DNA of 64,000 nt from Jeotgalicoccus aerolatus (GTDB taxonomy: Bacteria; Bacillota; Bacilli; Staphylococcales; Salinicoccaceae): assembly GCF_014635205.1 (NCBI RefSeq), contig NZ_BMCN01000003.1, forward strand, positions 124,001 through 188,000. Reading direction: 5' to 3'. A program made the translations under genes and the position numbers. The notes beneath the pieces were generated by a model that saw only the letters and a program-made list of their open reading frames with translations, searched no databases and was not told where the DNA came from. Below, in pieces: positions 24,924 through 33,101 of this stretch. Within the stretch, counting starts at the first letter, position 1. Each line of letters opens with the position of its first letter.

Positions 24924-25781
24924 ATGAAAGTACTGACTTTTGTAGATCAAGCGAGCGGGGAGTATCACCTCGGTGTATTAACGTCGAAAGGGGTGCTCGA
25001 TATTTCCGATGATTTTGAAACACTGCAGGAGGTCATGGCGAATAAGGAAAAGGCGGAGGCGCTGATTGAGTTTTATTTAGAAGCGGATTACATCGAACTG
25101 TTAAATTTCGATGAACTGACGCTCGGTCCAGTCGTACCAAATCCTGAAAAAATTATTTGTGTAGGCGTGAATTATAAACGCCATGCTGAAGAGATGAAAA
25201 TTGAGACGCCGGAAATGCCGATATTGTTCTCTAAATTTAATAACACTCTGACAGCGCACAACAGCACGATAAAAATCCCTAAAGATACTTATATGATTGA
25301 TTATGAAGGAGAACTGGCGATTATTATCGGCAAAGAAGGCCGCAATATCGACCGTGCAAATGCCATGGACTATGTATTTGGTTATGCGAATGCAAATGAT
25401 GTATCTGAAAGAAGTTCGCAGTTTGCAACCAGCCAGTGGCTTGCAGGCAAGACTTATGACGGCTTTTGCCCAGTGGGTCCTTATATCGCGACGCTCGGTG
25501 AAATTGGTGAACCGCATAAACTGAGAATTAAAACGTATGTCAACGGAGAGCTGCGCCAGGATTCGAACACCAACGATATGATTTTTAAAACGAGAGGGCT
25601 CGTCAGTCATATTTCAAAATATATGACGCTGAAACCTGGAGATATTATTCTCACAGGGACACCTGAAGGTGTCGCGTCAGGTTATAAAACTGCGGACAAG
25701 CCGTGGATTAAAGAAGGCGATACAGTGACAGTGGAAATAGAATCACTCGGCCGCCTGACCAGCCATTTTGTAAAGGAATGA
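24924..25781 (+). CDS. Fumarylacetoacetate hydrolase-family enzyme
   Basis: The product has about 285 residues. A small N-terminal domain precedes the FAH domain from about residue 70: PEKIICVGVNYKRHAEEM, then PILFSKFNNTLTAH, DYEGELAIIIG (metal-binding Glu), YANANDVSERSSQF and TGTPEGVASG. Members act as acylpyruvase, oxaloacetate decarboxylase or hydrolases of fumarylpyruvate-type compounds, using Mg or Mn. The ATG at 24924 and GTG at 24918 are both possible starts. The stop overlaps the region just ahead of the MOSC gene, so the two are likely one operon. Confidence 0.88.
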   Translation: MKVLTFVDQASGEYHLGVLTSKGVLDISDDFETLQEVMANKEKAEALIEFYLEADYIELLNFDELTLGPVVPNPEKIICVGVNYKRHAEEMKIETPEMPILFSKFNNTLTAHNSTIKIPKDTYMIDYEGELAIIIGKEGRNIDRANAMDYVFGYANANDVSERSSQFATSQWLAGKTYDGFCPVGPYIATLGEIGEPHKLRIKTYVNGELRQDSNTNDMIFKTRGLVSHISKYMTLKPGDIILTGTPEGVASGYKTADKPWIKEGDTVTVEIESLGRLTSHFVKE

Positions 25782-25786
25782 TTACG

Positions 25787-26497
25787 ATGGAAGTCTATGG
25801 AAAAGTGCACACTCTATATAGAGGCAAAGTGAAAACGGTCGGCAATCCTGATGCCGAGAGAAAGATGGAGCAGCAGTGGAAAACAGGCGCGTTTAAAGAA
25901 AAAACGGACAAGCCGGTCTTTTTATCTAAAGAGGGTCTCACTGGCGACGAATGTGCGGATAAGAAAAATCACGGCGGGAAAGAAAAGGCTTTGTTTGCCT
26001 ACAGCCGTTCTCACTATGATCAATGGCAGCGGGAACGGGGCAATACGGATATCGGGCCCGGGGGCAATGGTGAAAATGTTTCGGTAACGAATATGGATGA
26101 GACGACAGTTTGTATCGGCGACATATACACGCTCGGCGAAACGACCTTGCAAGTATCTCAGCCGCGCCGGCCGTGCTGGAAACCGGCACGCCGTCATAAC
26201 GATATTGATTTAGCGAAGAAAATAGAAAATACAGGACGGACAGGCTGGTATTTCAGAGTTTTAAAAGAAGGAAATATTCAAGCCGGCGATGCATTTAAAC
26301 TGCTCGAGCGGCCATGTCCTGAGTGGACGATTGCTCAGATGAATGAAGTGCTGTACCACAACCAAGAAAACATCGGCCTGATGGAAAGTTTACGCGACTG
26401 TGAATATACACCGCCCAGCTGGGTATCGACACTCGATAAACTGCTTGCTGGTGAACAGGTCGATGACTCAAAACGACTCTACGGGCCAAACATATAA
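25787..26497 (+). CDS. MOSC-domain protein (YiiM-like)
   Basis: The product has 236 residues. The MOSC domain (about 10-160) shows KNHGGKEKALFAYSRSHY, PGGNGENVSV and the sulfur-carrier-like Cys in QPRRPCWKPARRH. A C-terminal three-helix segment (PEWTIAQMNEVL) is typical of the YiiM branch. YiiM relatives bind molybdenum cofactor and reduce N-hydroxylated compounds. The ATG at 25787 has AAGGA 10 nt upstream; the ATG at 25778 overlaps the FAH stop but is too close to that site. It ends at a perfect bidirectional terminator. Confidence 0.87.
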   Translation: MEVYGKVHTLYRGKVKTVGNPDAERKMEQQWKTGAFKEKTDKPVFLSKEGLTGDECADKKNHGGKEKALFAYSRSHYDQWQRERGNTDIGPGGNGENVSVTNMDETTVCIGDIYTLGETTLQVSQPRRPCWKPARRHNDIDLAKKIENTGRTGWYFRVLKEGNIQAGDAFKLLERPCPEWTIAQMNEVLYHNQENIGLMESLRDCEYTPPSWVSTLDKLLAGEQVDDSKRLYGPNI

Positions 26498-26501
26498 TAG
26501 C

Positions 26502-26540
26502 AAAATGAGAACGGCTGAATTCAGCCGTTCTCATTTTATT
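26502..26540. terminator. Bidirectional terminator (perfect palindrome)
   Basis: AAAATGAGAACGGCTGAATT and its complement form a perfect stem with A and T tracts. It separates the MOSC gene from the convergent esterase. Confidence 0.93.
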
Positions 26541-27303
26541 TCTCCGTCATCCACTTAATTGCTTTTAAGATGCCTTGATCCCAATAAGCATAATCGTGGT
26601 CTCCGGGACCCTCTTCATATTTAAATGAAACATCTTTAGATTCAAGAAATGATTTGAACTCCACGTTATCTTCATATATAAAATCTTCGGTGCCGCACAT
26701 CATATATAACTCAGGCAGGCCTTCAATTCCAGCTTCATCAATTCCATTTTTAACAATCTTTTTAATATCTAGAGAAGTGCCGGCTGTTGTTGTAACGTCA
26801 CCGATGATACCGTACATTTTAAAATCCGGCCAGTCGTAGTTTAACAGCCGTTCGATGTCAGTCGCACTGGACATAAAGCATGCTTTGCCGAAGAGCTCAG
26901 CTTGCTCAAATGCTGTTTTAATAACTCCGAAACCGCCCATGGAATGGCCTGCTAAGAAGTTGTCCCCGCGTTCTTTTGACAAGGGAAATACCTGGTGAGC
27001 GTAGCGCCACACTTCCATAATATGATTGGCATAGCTGTGGCCGTACAGCATATTCGCATAAAAACTGTGATCACCGTCCGGTAAAATGACAGCGATATTA
27101 TGTTCATTTGCGTAGCGTTCAACGTTCGTAAAACGTAAATATGAATTGTTGTCGCTCGATAACCCGTGAAGTATCATTACCGACGGTAAGAGGGGGGGCA
27201 CAGCATTCATGTCATAATGTTCACTCTGTTCCGGCAGTATTAAATTAAAGTGATGATGCTTGCCCAGTGCTTCTGAGAAAAAGTTAATCCGCATTAAAGC
27301 CAT
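26536..27303 (-). CDS. fphF: Serine esterase of the FphF/EstA (S-formylglutathione hydrolase-like) family
   Basis: This 255-residue alpha/beta hydrolase closely follows the staphylococcal FphF pattern: MILHGLSSDNNSYLRFT, VERYANEHNIAVILPDGDHS, YANMLYGHSYANHI, nucleophile elbow FLAGHSMGGFG, MMCGTEDFIYEDN with the acid Asp, and GPGDHDYAYWDQ with the catalytic His. FphF cleaves short acyl esters in the cytosol, and its natural substrate is unsettled. The sequence was identified from memory of FphF, so the symbol is a family assignment. It lies downstream of opuCD, separated by a terminator. Confidence 0.85.
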   Translation of the reverse strand: MALMRINFFSEALGKHHHFNLILPEQSEHYDMNAVPPLLPSVMILHGLSSDNNSYLRFTNVERYANEHNIAVILPDGDHSFYANMLYGHSYANHIMEVWRYAHQVFPLSKERGDNFLAGHSMGGFGVIKTAFEQAELFGKACFMSSATDIERLLNYDWPDFKMYGIIGDVTTTAGTSLDIKKIVKNGIDEAGIEGLPELYMMCGTEDFIYEDNVEFKSFLESKDVSFKYEEGPGDHDYAYWDQGILKAIKWMTEK

Positions 27304-27325
27304 ATAATAATCTCCTTTTACAAAT

Positions 27326-27362
27326 TAATAAAAAACAGCCCCGCCAAAACGGCAGGACTGAA
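27326..27362 (-). terminator. Terminator of the opuC operon
   Basis: On the minus strand CAGTCCTGCCG pairs with CGGCGGGGCTG-like sequence and is followed by TTTTTTATT. It lies just past the opuCD stop. Confidence 0.8.
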
Positions 27363-27368
27363 AACATG

Positions 27369-28058
27369 CTAATCGTTAACCGTTTGGGCTTTCGGTGTTT
27401 TATCGTCGGGGTTATAAGTCGGATCGAGTTTACGTTCCAGGAAGCGAAGCGCAAAGTCGATTATAATCGCGATTAAGGCGATTGGAATCGCACCGGCTAA
27501 AATATACACCGTACCGTCAGTTGCATTCGTACCGCGGATAATTAAATCCGACAGCGTCGGCGCACCGATGAATGAACCGATGGCAACAATACCGATCGCA
27601 ACGACGAGCGCAATGCGCAGCCCGCCGATAATAACTGACAAGGCAAGCGGCAGTTCAATCATGCGCAGTACCTGATTGCGTGTCATGCCCATACTTTTCC
27701 CAGCATCAGTAATATTTTTATCGACACCTGTAATGCCGGAGTACGTATTTTTAATAATCGGCAGGAGCGCGTACAGGAATACCGTCAGAATAACCGTATT
27801 CGTGCCGAGTCCCATAACGAGCATTAAAATCGACAGCATCGCGAGGGCGGGAATCGTCTGGATAATATTCGCAATTGTAATCACGACACCTGAGAGTTTC
27901 GCATAGCGCGCGATAAAAATACCAATTGGAATGCCGACGATTGCGGCAAACAGCACGCCGTAAATACTCATCAGCAGGTGGTCTGTAAACAGGCTAAGCA
28001 GATAGGCGAAGTTGTTGACGAAATAATTATATAAATCCGTTAATAAATTACCTGTCAC
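27369..28058 (-). CDS. opuCD: Osmoprotectant ABC transporter permease OpuCD
   Basis: This 229-residue inner-membrane permease has about six helices and the EAA-type loop GKSMGMTRNQVLRMIELPLA, which contacts the ATPase. It pairs with OpuCB to form the glycine betaine/carnitine/choline channel. The GTG start at 28058 lies after AAGGTGAG, 1 bp past the opuCC stop; a longer frame from 28079 would overlap opuCC. It is the last gene of opuCA-CB-CC-CD. The basic C-terminal tail is normal for the family. Confidence 0.92.
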   Translation of the reverse strand: MTGNLLTDLYNYFVNNFAYLLSLFTDHLLMSIYGVLFAAIVGIPIGIFIARYAKLSGVVITIANIIQTIPALAMLSILMLVMGLGTNTVILTVFLYALLPIIKNTYSGITGVDKNITDAGKSMGMTRNQVLRMIELPLALSVIIGGLRIALVVAIGIVAIGSFIGAPTLSDLIIRGTNATDGTVYILAGAIPIALIAIIIDFALRFLERKLDPTYNPDDKTPKAQTVND

Positions 28059-28059
28059 A

Positions 28060-28986
28060 TTACTCACCTTCCTCTTCAAAGTAGTTGTGTTCTTCTAAAA
28101 ATTCTTCCGCAACGAGCGCAGGCTCAATGCCTTCTTCATCTGAACGGTAGTTTAAATTCTGCATAGTCTCTGTTGAAACTGTACCGACCAGACGAGACAG
28201 CGCATCGTCAATTTCCGGATATTCTGCAATGATTTCATGTGTTGCAAACGGTGATGCATCATAAGGCGGGAAGAACTGCAAATCGTCTTCCAGGACGACT
28301 AAATCATAGGCCGGAATACGGCCGTCAGTCGTGTAGCCGAGTGCCAGGTCCAGACTGCCTGTGTTTAATGCTTCATATACAAGACTGATCTGCATCGCAC
28401 GGATGTTGTCGAACTCGAACCCGTAAGCTTCCTGGAATGCAGGATAGCCATCGCCGGGACGGTTGAACCATGAAGTATCCACACCGACTGCGAATTCATC
28501 CGTGTATGCCGCTAAATCTGATGTCGTTTCAAGATCGTACTCTTCGGCAGTTTCACTGGTTACCATAAAGGCATACGTGTTATCGAAACCGTAAGAATCG
28601 TAAAATTTCATATCAAATTCTTCATCAAACGCTTTCTGGGTCTGCTCAAGTGCAATATCAGGGTCGCTTTCCGGGTCTTTATCCAATACACCAGTAAGCT
28701 CTGTACCGGTATAACGTACTCCGGATACCTGAGCATCTCCTGAAAGCAGTGCGTTGTGCTGAATCGTTGATGAACCGAGGTTGTTTATCATTGTCGGCTC
28801 AATTTCTCCATCGCTGTAATGTTCAATCATTAAGCGCGACATATGAGAAACAATCTGTGATTCTGTTGTCGTCATTGATGTGATTGCAATACCGTCGCTG
28901 GAACTGCTGCTGAGGCCGGGCAGGCTGCACCCGGATAAGACAGTCAGAGATACCAGTAAGGCTAATAATTTTTTCATTTGTCTCAT
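28060..28986 (-). CDS. opuCC: Osmoprotectant-binding lipoprotein OpuCC
   Basis: This 308-residue precursor has a lipobox (VLSGCS, Cys20). The mature protein is acidic and of the OpuAC/ProX fold that binds quaternary amines in an aromatic cage. It shows EIEPTMINNLGSSTIQHNAL near the N-terminus of the first lobe and LGYTTDGRIPAYDLVVLEDD in the second. It delivers osmolytes to OpuCB/CD. The ATG at 28986 has AGGAGG 7 nt upstream. The strongly acidic surface fits a salt-tolerant host. Confidence 0.92.
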   Translation of the reverse strand: MRQMKKLLALLVSLTVLSGCSLPGLSSSSSDGIAITSMTTTESQIVSHMSRLMIEHYSDGEIEPTMINNLGSSTIQHNALLSGDAQVSGVRYTGTELTGVLDKDPESDPDIALEQTQKAFDEEFDMKFYDSYGFDNTYAFMVTSETAEEYDLETTSDLAAYTDEFAVGVDTSWFNRPGDGYPAFQEAYGFEFDNIRAMQISLVYEALNTGSLDLALGYTTDGRIPAYDLVVLEDDLQFFPPYDASPFATHEIIAEYPEIDDALSRLVGTVSTETMQNLNYRSDEEGIEPALVAEEFLEEHNYFEEEGE

Positions 28987-28996
28987 GATACTCCTC

Positions 28997-29632
28997 CTAT
29001 CGGGATACTTTTAAGCCTTTTGGCGTAGCCCATTTTTCTGTCAGCGATAAAATAAAATCTGCAATGAGTGCAAGCAGTGTAACCATAACAGCAGCGCTGA
29101 TAATCAGTTCAGGCTGGTAAGAATTCAGTCCATTGAAGACAAAGTCCCCAAGACCGCCGGCCCCGATGTAGCTGGCAAGTGTTGCCCATGAAATGACATA
29201 GACCGATGATAATCTGATACCGCTTAAAATTAACGGTATGGCAATCGGCAGTTCGACATTCCATATTAGCTGCATACGTGTCATGCCCATACTTTTGGCT
29301 GCTTCTTTGACATTTGGATCAATATTTTTAACACCGATAATCGTATTATTTAAAATTGGCAGCAGGATATATGCGCTGAGCGCGATAATCGCCGGTACGC
29401 GTCCGACTCCAAAGAGCGGAATCATCAGCGCGAGCACTGCGAGTGTCGGTACAGTCTGCAGCACGCCTGCTGTTGTTAATACATAGTTGCTTACTTTTTT
29501 AGTGTTGGCAATTGCCATACCTAAAGGCACGGCAATCAGAATACCGATAATTAATGAAATAATAGACAGGTAAAAGTGTTCCCAGGTTTTAACGAGCAGT
29601 TCTGAGCCGTTTACACTTAAAAATTCCATCAT
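28997..29632 (-). CDS. opuCB: Osmoprotectant ABC transporter permease OpuCB
   Basis: The 211-residue permease has about five helices, the loop AKSMGMTRMQLIWNVELPIA and the segment GAGGLGDFVFNGLN. It is a paralogue of OpuCD. Its start overlaps the opuCA stop by 4 bp, so translation is coupled. It forms the membrane pore with OpuCD. Confidence 0.92.
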   Translation of the reverse strand: MMEFLSVNGSELLVKTWEHFYLSIISLIIGILIAVPLGMAIANTKKVSNYVLTTAGVLQTVPTLAVLALMIPLFGVGRVPAIIALSAYILLPILNNTIIGVKNIDPNVKEAAKSMGMTRMQLIWNVELPIAIPLILSGIRLSSVYVISWATLASYIGAGGLGDFVFNGLNSYQPELIISAAVMVTLLALIADFILSLTEKWATPKGLKVSR

Positions 29633-30783
29633 ACTTCATCAGCTCCTGACGTAACCGGAAGAGACGTCTCCTCGCCCCAGATTGTGTCGTACACGATATC
29701 TACTAAGTTAGAACGTGTGATTAAACCGATTAACGTATTATTATCATCGACTACAGGAATATTTCTGACGTTGCGTTTTAATATCGTGCGGACAGAATCC
29801 TGCAGTTTTGAATCGATGCCGATTTTGTAAATATCGCGGCCCATTAAATCAACGATGTCCATACCTTTACGGTAGCCTTCGTTAATATCTTCAATATCGA
29901 TAAAGCCAAGCAGCTTTTTATGACTGTCGGTAATGAGTATCGTATCGATTCGTTTTTCGCGCATCAGGGCAATACAATCGTTAATAGACTTGTCGATAGT
30001 AATGCTGACCGGTGTAATCATTGCATCTGCGACAGTACGCATATTCGGTCTGTCCTGGATCAGGCGGCCTTGACCGATGAAATCGCGGACGAAGTCATTT
30101 GCCGGATTGCGCAGAATTTCGTCCGGTGTATCAAACTGAATAATTTCTCCGTGGCTCATAATACAAATTCTGTCCGCGAGTTTTATCGCTTCATCCATAT
30201 CGTGGGTAACGAAAATAAAAGTTTTGCCGAGTTTCTGCTGGAGTTCTTTGACCAGGTCCTGTAATGTATCGCGCGTAATTGGGTCGAGCGCTCCGAAAGG
30301 CTCGTCCATAAGTATAATGTCCTGTTCGGCTGCGAGTGCTCTGACAACACCGATACGCTGCTGCTGTCCGCCTGAAAGTTCAGAAGGATAGCGGTCTAAA
30401 AATTCTTCCGGCAGATCGACGAGCTTAATTAATTCTTTTGCTTTTTTATCTTTATCTTCGTCGGACCATTTTAAAAGTCGCGGGACTAAAGTGATATTCT
30501 CTTTAATCGTCATATGCGGCAACAGACCAATCTGCTGAATCACATAACCGATTTTTCGGCGGAGTTCAACCGGGTTTTTCTTCGTGATATCTTCACCGTT
30601 TATCGTAATTGTGCCTGAAGTCGGTTCAATCATACGGTTAATCATACGGAGCGCAGTTGTCTTACCGCTGCCGCTCGTGCCGATAAATGCGATAAATTCA
30701 CCTTCCTCGATATCGAGGGAAATGTCGTTAACGGCTTTTTTATTGCCGCCGTAAATCTTAGTTAAATTCTTTATACTTAACAT
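29629..30783 (-). CDS. opuCA: Osmoprotectant ABC transporter ATPase OpuCA
   Basis: The 384-residue protein begins with an ABC ATPase domain: Walker A GTSGSGKT near residue 36, Q-loop VIQQIGLLPHMT, signature LSGGQQQR, Walker B IILMDEPFGALD and H-loop FVTHD. Two CBS domains follow from about residue 250; in OpuA-type proteins these sense ionic strength or cyclic-di-AMP. The ATG at 30783 has AAGGAGA 7 nt upstream, and the longer frame to 30858 has no site. It is the first gene of the four-gene operon, with an AT-rich promoter region of about 260 bp upstream. Confidence 0.93.
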   Translation of the reverse strand: MLSIKNLTKIYGGNKKAVNDISLDIEEGEFIAFIGTSGSGKTTALRMINRMIEPTSGTITINGEDITKKNPVELRRKIGYVIQQIGLLPHMTIKENITLVPRLLKWSDEDKDKKAKELIKLVDLPEEFLDRYPSELSGGQQQRIGVVRALAAEQDIILMDEPFGALDPITRDTLQDLVKELQQKLGKTFIFVTHDMDEAIKLADRICIMSHGEIIQFDTPDEILRNPANDFVRDFIGQGRLIQDRPNMRTVADAMITPVSITIDKSINDCIALMREKRIDTILITDSHKKLLGFIDIEDINEGYRKGMDIVDLMGRDIYKIGIDSKLQDSVRTILKRNVRNIPVVDDNNTLIGLITRSNLVDIVYDTIWGEETSLPVTSGADEV

Positions 30784-31048
30784 AGTCGTCTCCTTTACTT
30801 TATAAAGTTGAGCAAATTTATACTTTATAACTATAACATAATAGGGAATCTGTTTCATTTTGCTCTTGGGATTTCACACATAAGAAATGTGGTTTTACGC
30901 ATATTCTGTAATGCATTGTGAAAATTTAAACTGAAATTTTATTATATTAATTATAAAAAAATATAAAATTATTTCTATTATAATTTCAACTGATTTTGAC
31001 AGTGATGATAGAATAAAATAAAACATAGTATATAGAAGGGGAATGCCA

Positions 31049-31963
31049 ATGCTGTCATTATTAATGATTGTCGTGCCTGTATTCCTGGTTTTTGTGATTG
31101 GCTTTACCGCACAAAAACTTTTGAAAATGGACATTAAATCTGTGTCATCCGTCTCGCTTTACATATTATTTCCCGCACTGGCCTTTACGACATTTTATAC
31201 GAATCCGCTGGACGGGGAATTTCTATATGCACTGCTGTTCTCGTTAATTTTAATGCTGATTTTAACTGTAATCACTATAGTGATCGCGAGATTTCTAAAA
31301 TACGGCAGAGCGGAAATCGGTGCGATGCTGCTTGGCGTGCTGTTTCCAAACAGCGGAAACTACGGTGCACCGGTCGTCCTGTTTGCGATAAATGCCGCGG
31401 CATTTGATTATGCAATTATGCTGACAGTTATTCATACATTTATTATCAGCACGGTCGGAATCTTTATAGCATCATACGGCAACGGTGCAGCGATTACTGT
31501 ACGTGAAGGTCTGAGAAGCGTTATGCGCGTACCGGTAATATATGCGGTCGTTATTGCGATTGTATTGCAGCTGATGAACTTCGAAATTCCGACGGCATTT
31601 ATGGAGATTATTGAAATGCTCGGTGCTGCATCGATTCCAATTGTCATGCTGATTTTAGGTATGCAGCTGGCTGATATGAAGTTTGGCCACAGCAGAGTGA
31701 CTGAAGTTACCGGTCTTGTGACAATGCGCATGGTTGTATCGCCGGTAATTGCAACGGGACTGACTGTATTCATGCCGATTGACGATACGTTTAAACTGGT
31801 CTTTATCATACTGAACGCCATGCCGGTCGCAGCGAATGCAACGATGATTGCTGCTGCTTATAATACAAAACCGGATACTGTTTCTCTTGGTGCATTGCTT
31901 ACGACACTATTAAGTCTGATTGCGCTGCCGATCTGGCTCTGGGTGCTTGGGATTGGGGTGTAG
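31049..31963 (+). CDS. AEC-family (auxin efflux carrier-type) transporter
   Basis: This 304-residue membrane protein has about 10 helices in two repeats, with the family words FPNSGNYGAPV near residue 100 and MPVAANATMIAAAYN near 260. Bacterial AEC proteins export or import small organic acids such as malate; the substrate is unknown here. The ATG at 31049 has AGAAGGGG 7 nt upstream, better than the ATG at 31043. It is divergent from opuCA and appears to be monocistronic. Confidence 0.85.
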   Translation: MLSLLMIVVPVFLVFVIGFTAQKLLKMDIKSVSSVSLYILFPALAFTTFYTNPLDGEFLYALLFSLILMLILTVITIVIARFLKYGRAEIGAMLLGVLFPNSGNYGAPVVLFAINAAAFDYAIMLTVIHTFIISTVGIFIASYGNGAAITVREGLRSVMRVPVIYAVVIAIVLQLMNFEIPTAFMEIIEMLGAASIPIVMLILGMQLADMKFGHSRVTEVTGLVTMRMVVSPVIATGLTVFMPIDDTFKLVFIILNAMPVAANATMIAAAYNTKPDTVSLGALLTTLLSLIALPIWLWVLGIGV

Positions 31964-31987
31964 GGCAGTGTTTAATATTTAATTATT

Positions 31988-32150
31988 ATACAGCTAAAAA
32001 ATATATTTATCAAAACTTTCAGAATATTCATTGACGAGAATAATGAAAGAATGGTAATTTAGGGGCTAATCCAAATTTGCTTAGCTGTTTTAAAATATAT
32101 AACCCCTTAGCAGGCGTCTTCCACCCGGGAAGGTGCCTGTCCTCTTTTTA
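31988..32150 (+). terminator. Structured leader with terminator hairpin ahead of the DsbA-like gene
   Basis: CAGCTAA near 31991 can pair with TTAGCTG near 32080. The strong hairpin CAGGCGTCTTCC (32111-32122) / GGAAGGTGCCTG (32128-32139) precedes TCCTCTTTTT. The hairpin can terminate the AEC transcript or act as an attenuator for the downstream gene. No known riboswitch consensus is recognised. Confidence 0.5.
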
Positions 32151-32219
32151 GGAGATTGCGAAGGATGAGTTATGGGTATGATTAATATTATAAGTGATAT
32201 AAAAATAGGGGGAGTTTTT

Positions 32220-32753
32220 GTGAAAAATAGATACAGTGCCGATATAGAATATTTAACAGTCGGATTAGAACATGCAGCGATTGAGGTGGAGGCTTTTGTT
32301 AATCTTGGCTGCCCCTATAGTGCGAAGTTCTTTGAAATAGCATCCGAAGTAATTAAACCTTACACGGATGATGGACACGTTAAATTCGTTGTGAAACATG
32401 TCGACCGGACAAAAGGCCAGCTCTTACGCGGAACAGTGGCCAATCATTTTGTTGATCATGACGATCCTGCAGAAGGGATCACTGTTATGAAAACATTATT
32501 CGAAAGACAAAATGAATGGGTAAACAGTTTCAGAGAAACACTGGACATGTGTGAGCACACACTCGGACTGCCTGAAAATAATGCGGCTGACGACCGCGGT
32601 GCTGAAGTGCTTGAAGACTTTAATGCACGCGGATTAAAAATTGTTCCGACAGTCTTTATCAACGGGGAACATTTGAGTGAATATCAGCCTGCAAAACAGA
32701 GTAAAGATGAAATCGTTAAAGTGATTACTGAACGGATAGAATTGCTGAAATAG
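32220..32753 (+). CDS. DsbA/thioredoxin-fold protein with CPYS motif
   Basis: The product has 177 residues with a thioredoxin-4-type fold. After a short N-terminus comes EAFVNLGCPYSAKFFE, where the CxxC site is reduced to CPYS (residues 31-34). The helical insert follows, and then the cis-Pro loop KIVPTVFINGE. With only one Cys in the motif it is more likely a reductase/isomerase-like or S-thiolation protein than an oxidase. No signal peptide is seen, so it acts in the cytosol. A GTG at 32220 has AGGGGGA 6 nt upstream; the ATG at 32172 is an alternative that adds 16 residues. Confidence 0.8.
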   Translation: MKNRYSADIEYLTVGLEHAAIEVEAFVNLGCPYSAKFFEIASEVIKPYTDDGHVKFVVKHVDRTKGQLLRGTVANHFVDHDDPAEGITVMKTLFERQNEWVNSFRETLDMCEHTLGLPENNAADDRGAEVLEDFNARGLKIVPTVFINGEHLSEYQPAKQSKDEIVKVITERIELLK

Positions 32754-32810
32754 GTTAAGGTTTTAAGTCTGAAATCTTTTAGTGTATATTACTGTTAAGG
32801 AGATGGACAG

Positions 32811-33083
32811 TTGAAATATTTCGCAGTGTTTTTAATGATGAAAGATGAAGAATTGTCACGAGTACACAGACCGGAGCATTTGGAATTTTTATCCTGTCAG
32901 AGAGAAGCGGGAACTGTTCTGATGAACGGCCGTTTTACAGATGGTGCCGGCGGTCTGATTATATATCGTGCAGAAGATGAAGCATCAGCAGTCTCGCTCG
33001 TTAATCAGGATCCCTATATTTCGCTTGGTGCCAGAGATTTTGAAATCCATGAATGGGATATGGAATCGGATTACGAGTTTTAA
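32811..33083 (+). CDS. YciI-family protein
   Basis: The product has 90 residues of the ferredoxin-like YciI fold. It has the RPEHLEFLSCQREAGTVLMN segment (His and downstream Asp form the putative active site) and the family end YISLGARDFEIHEWD. The TTG start has AAGGAG 8 nt upstream. Biochemical roles of small YciI proteins are mostly unknown. It lies between the DsbA-like and metalloprotease genes, spaced by 57 and 18 bp. Confidence 0.82.
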   Translation: MKYFAVFLMMKDEELSRVHRPEHLEFLSCQREAGTVLMNGRFTDGAGGLIIYRAEDEASAVSLVNQDPYISLGARDFEIHEWDMESDYEF

Positions 33084-33101
33084 AAGTTCGGAGTGATAGT
33101 G

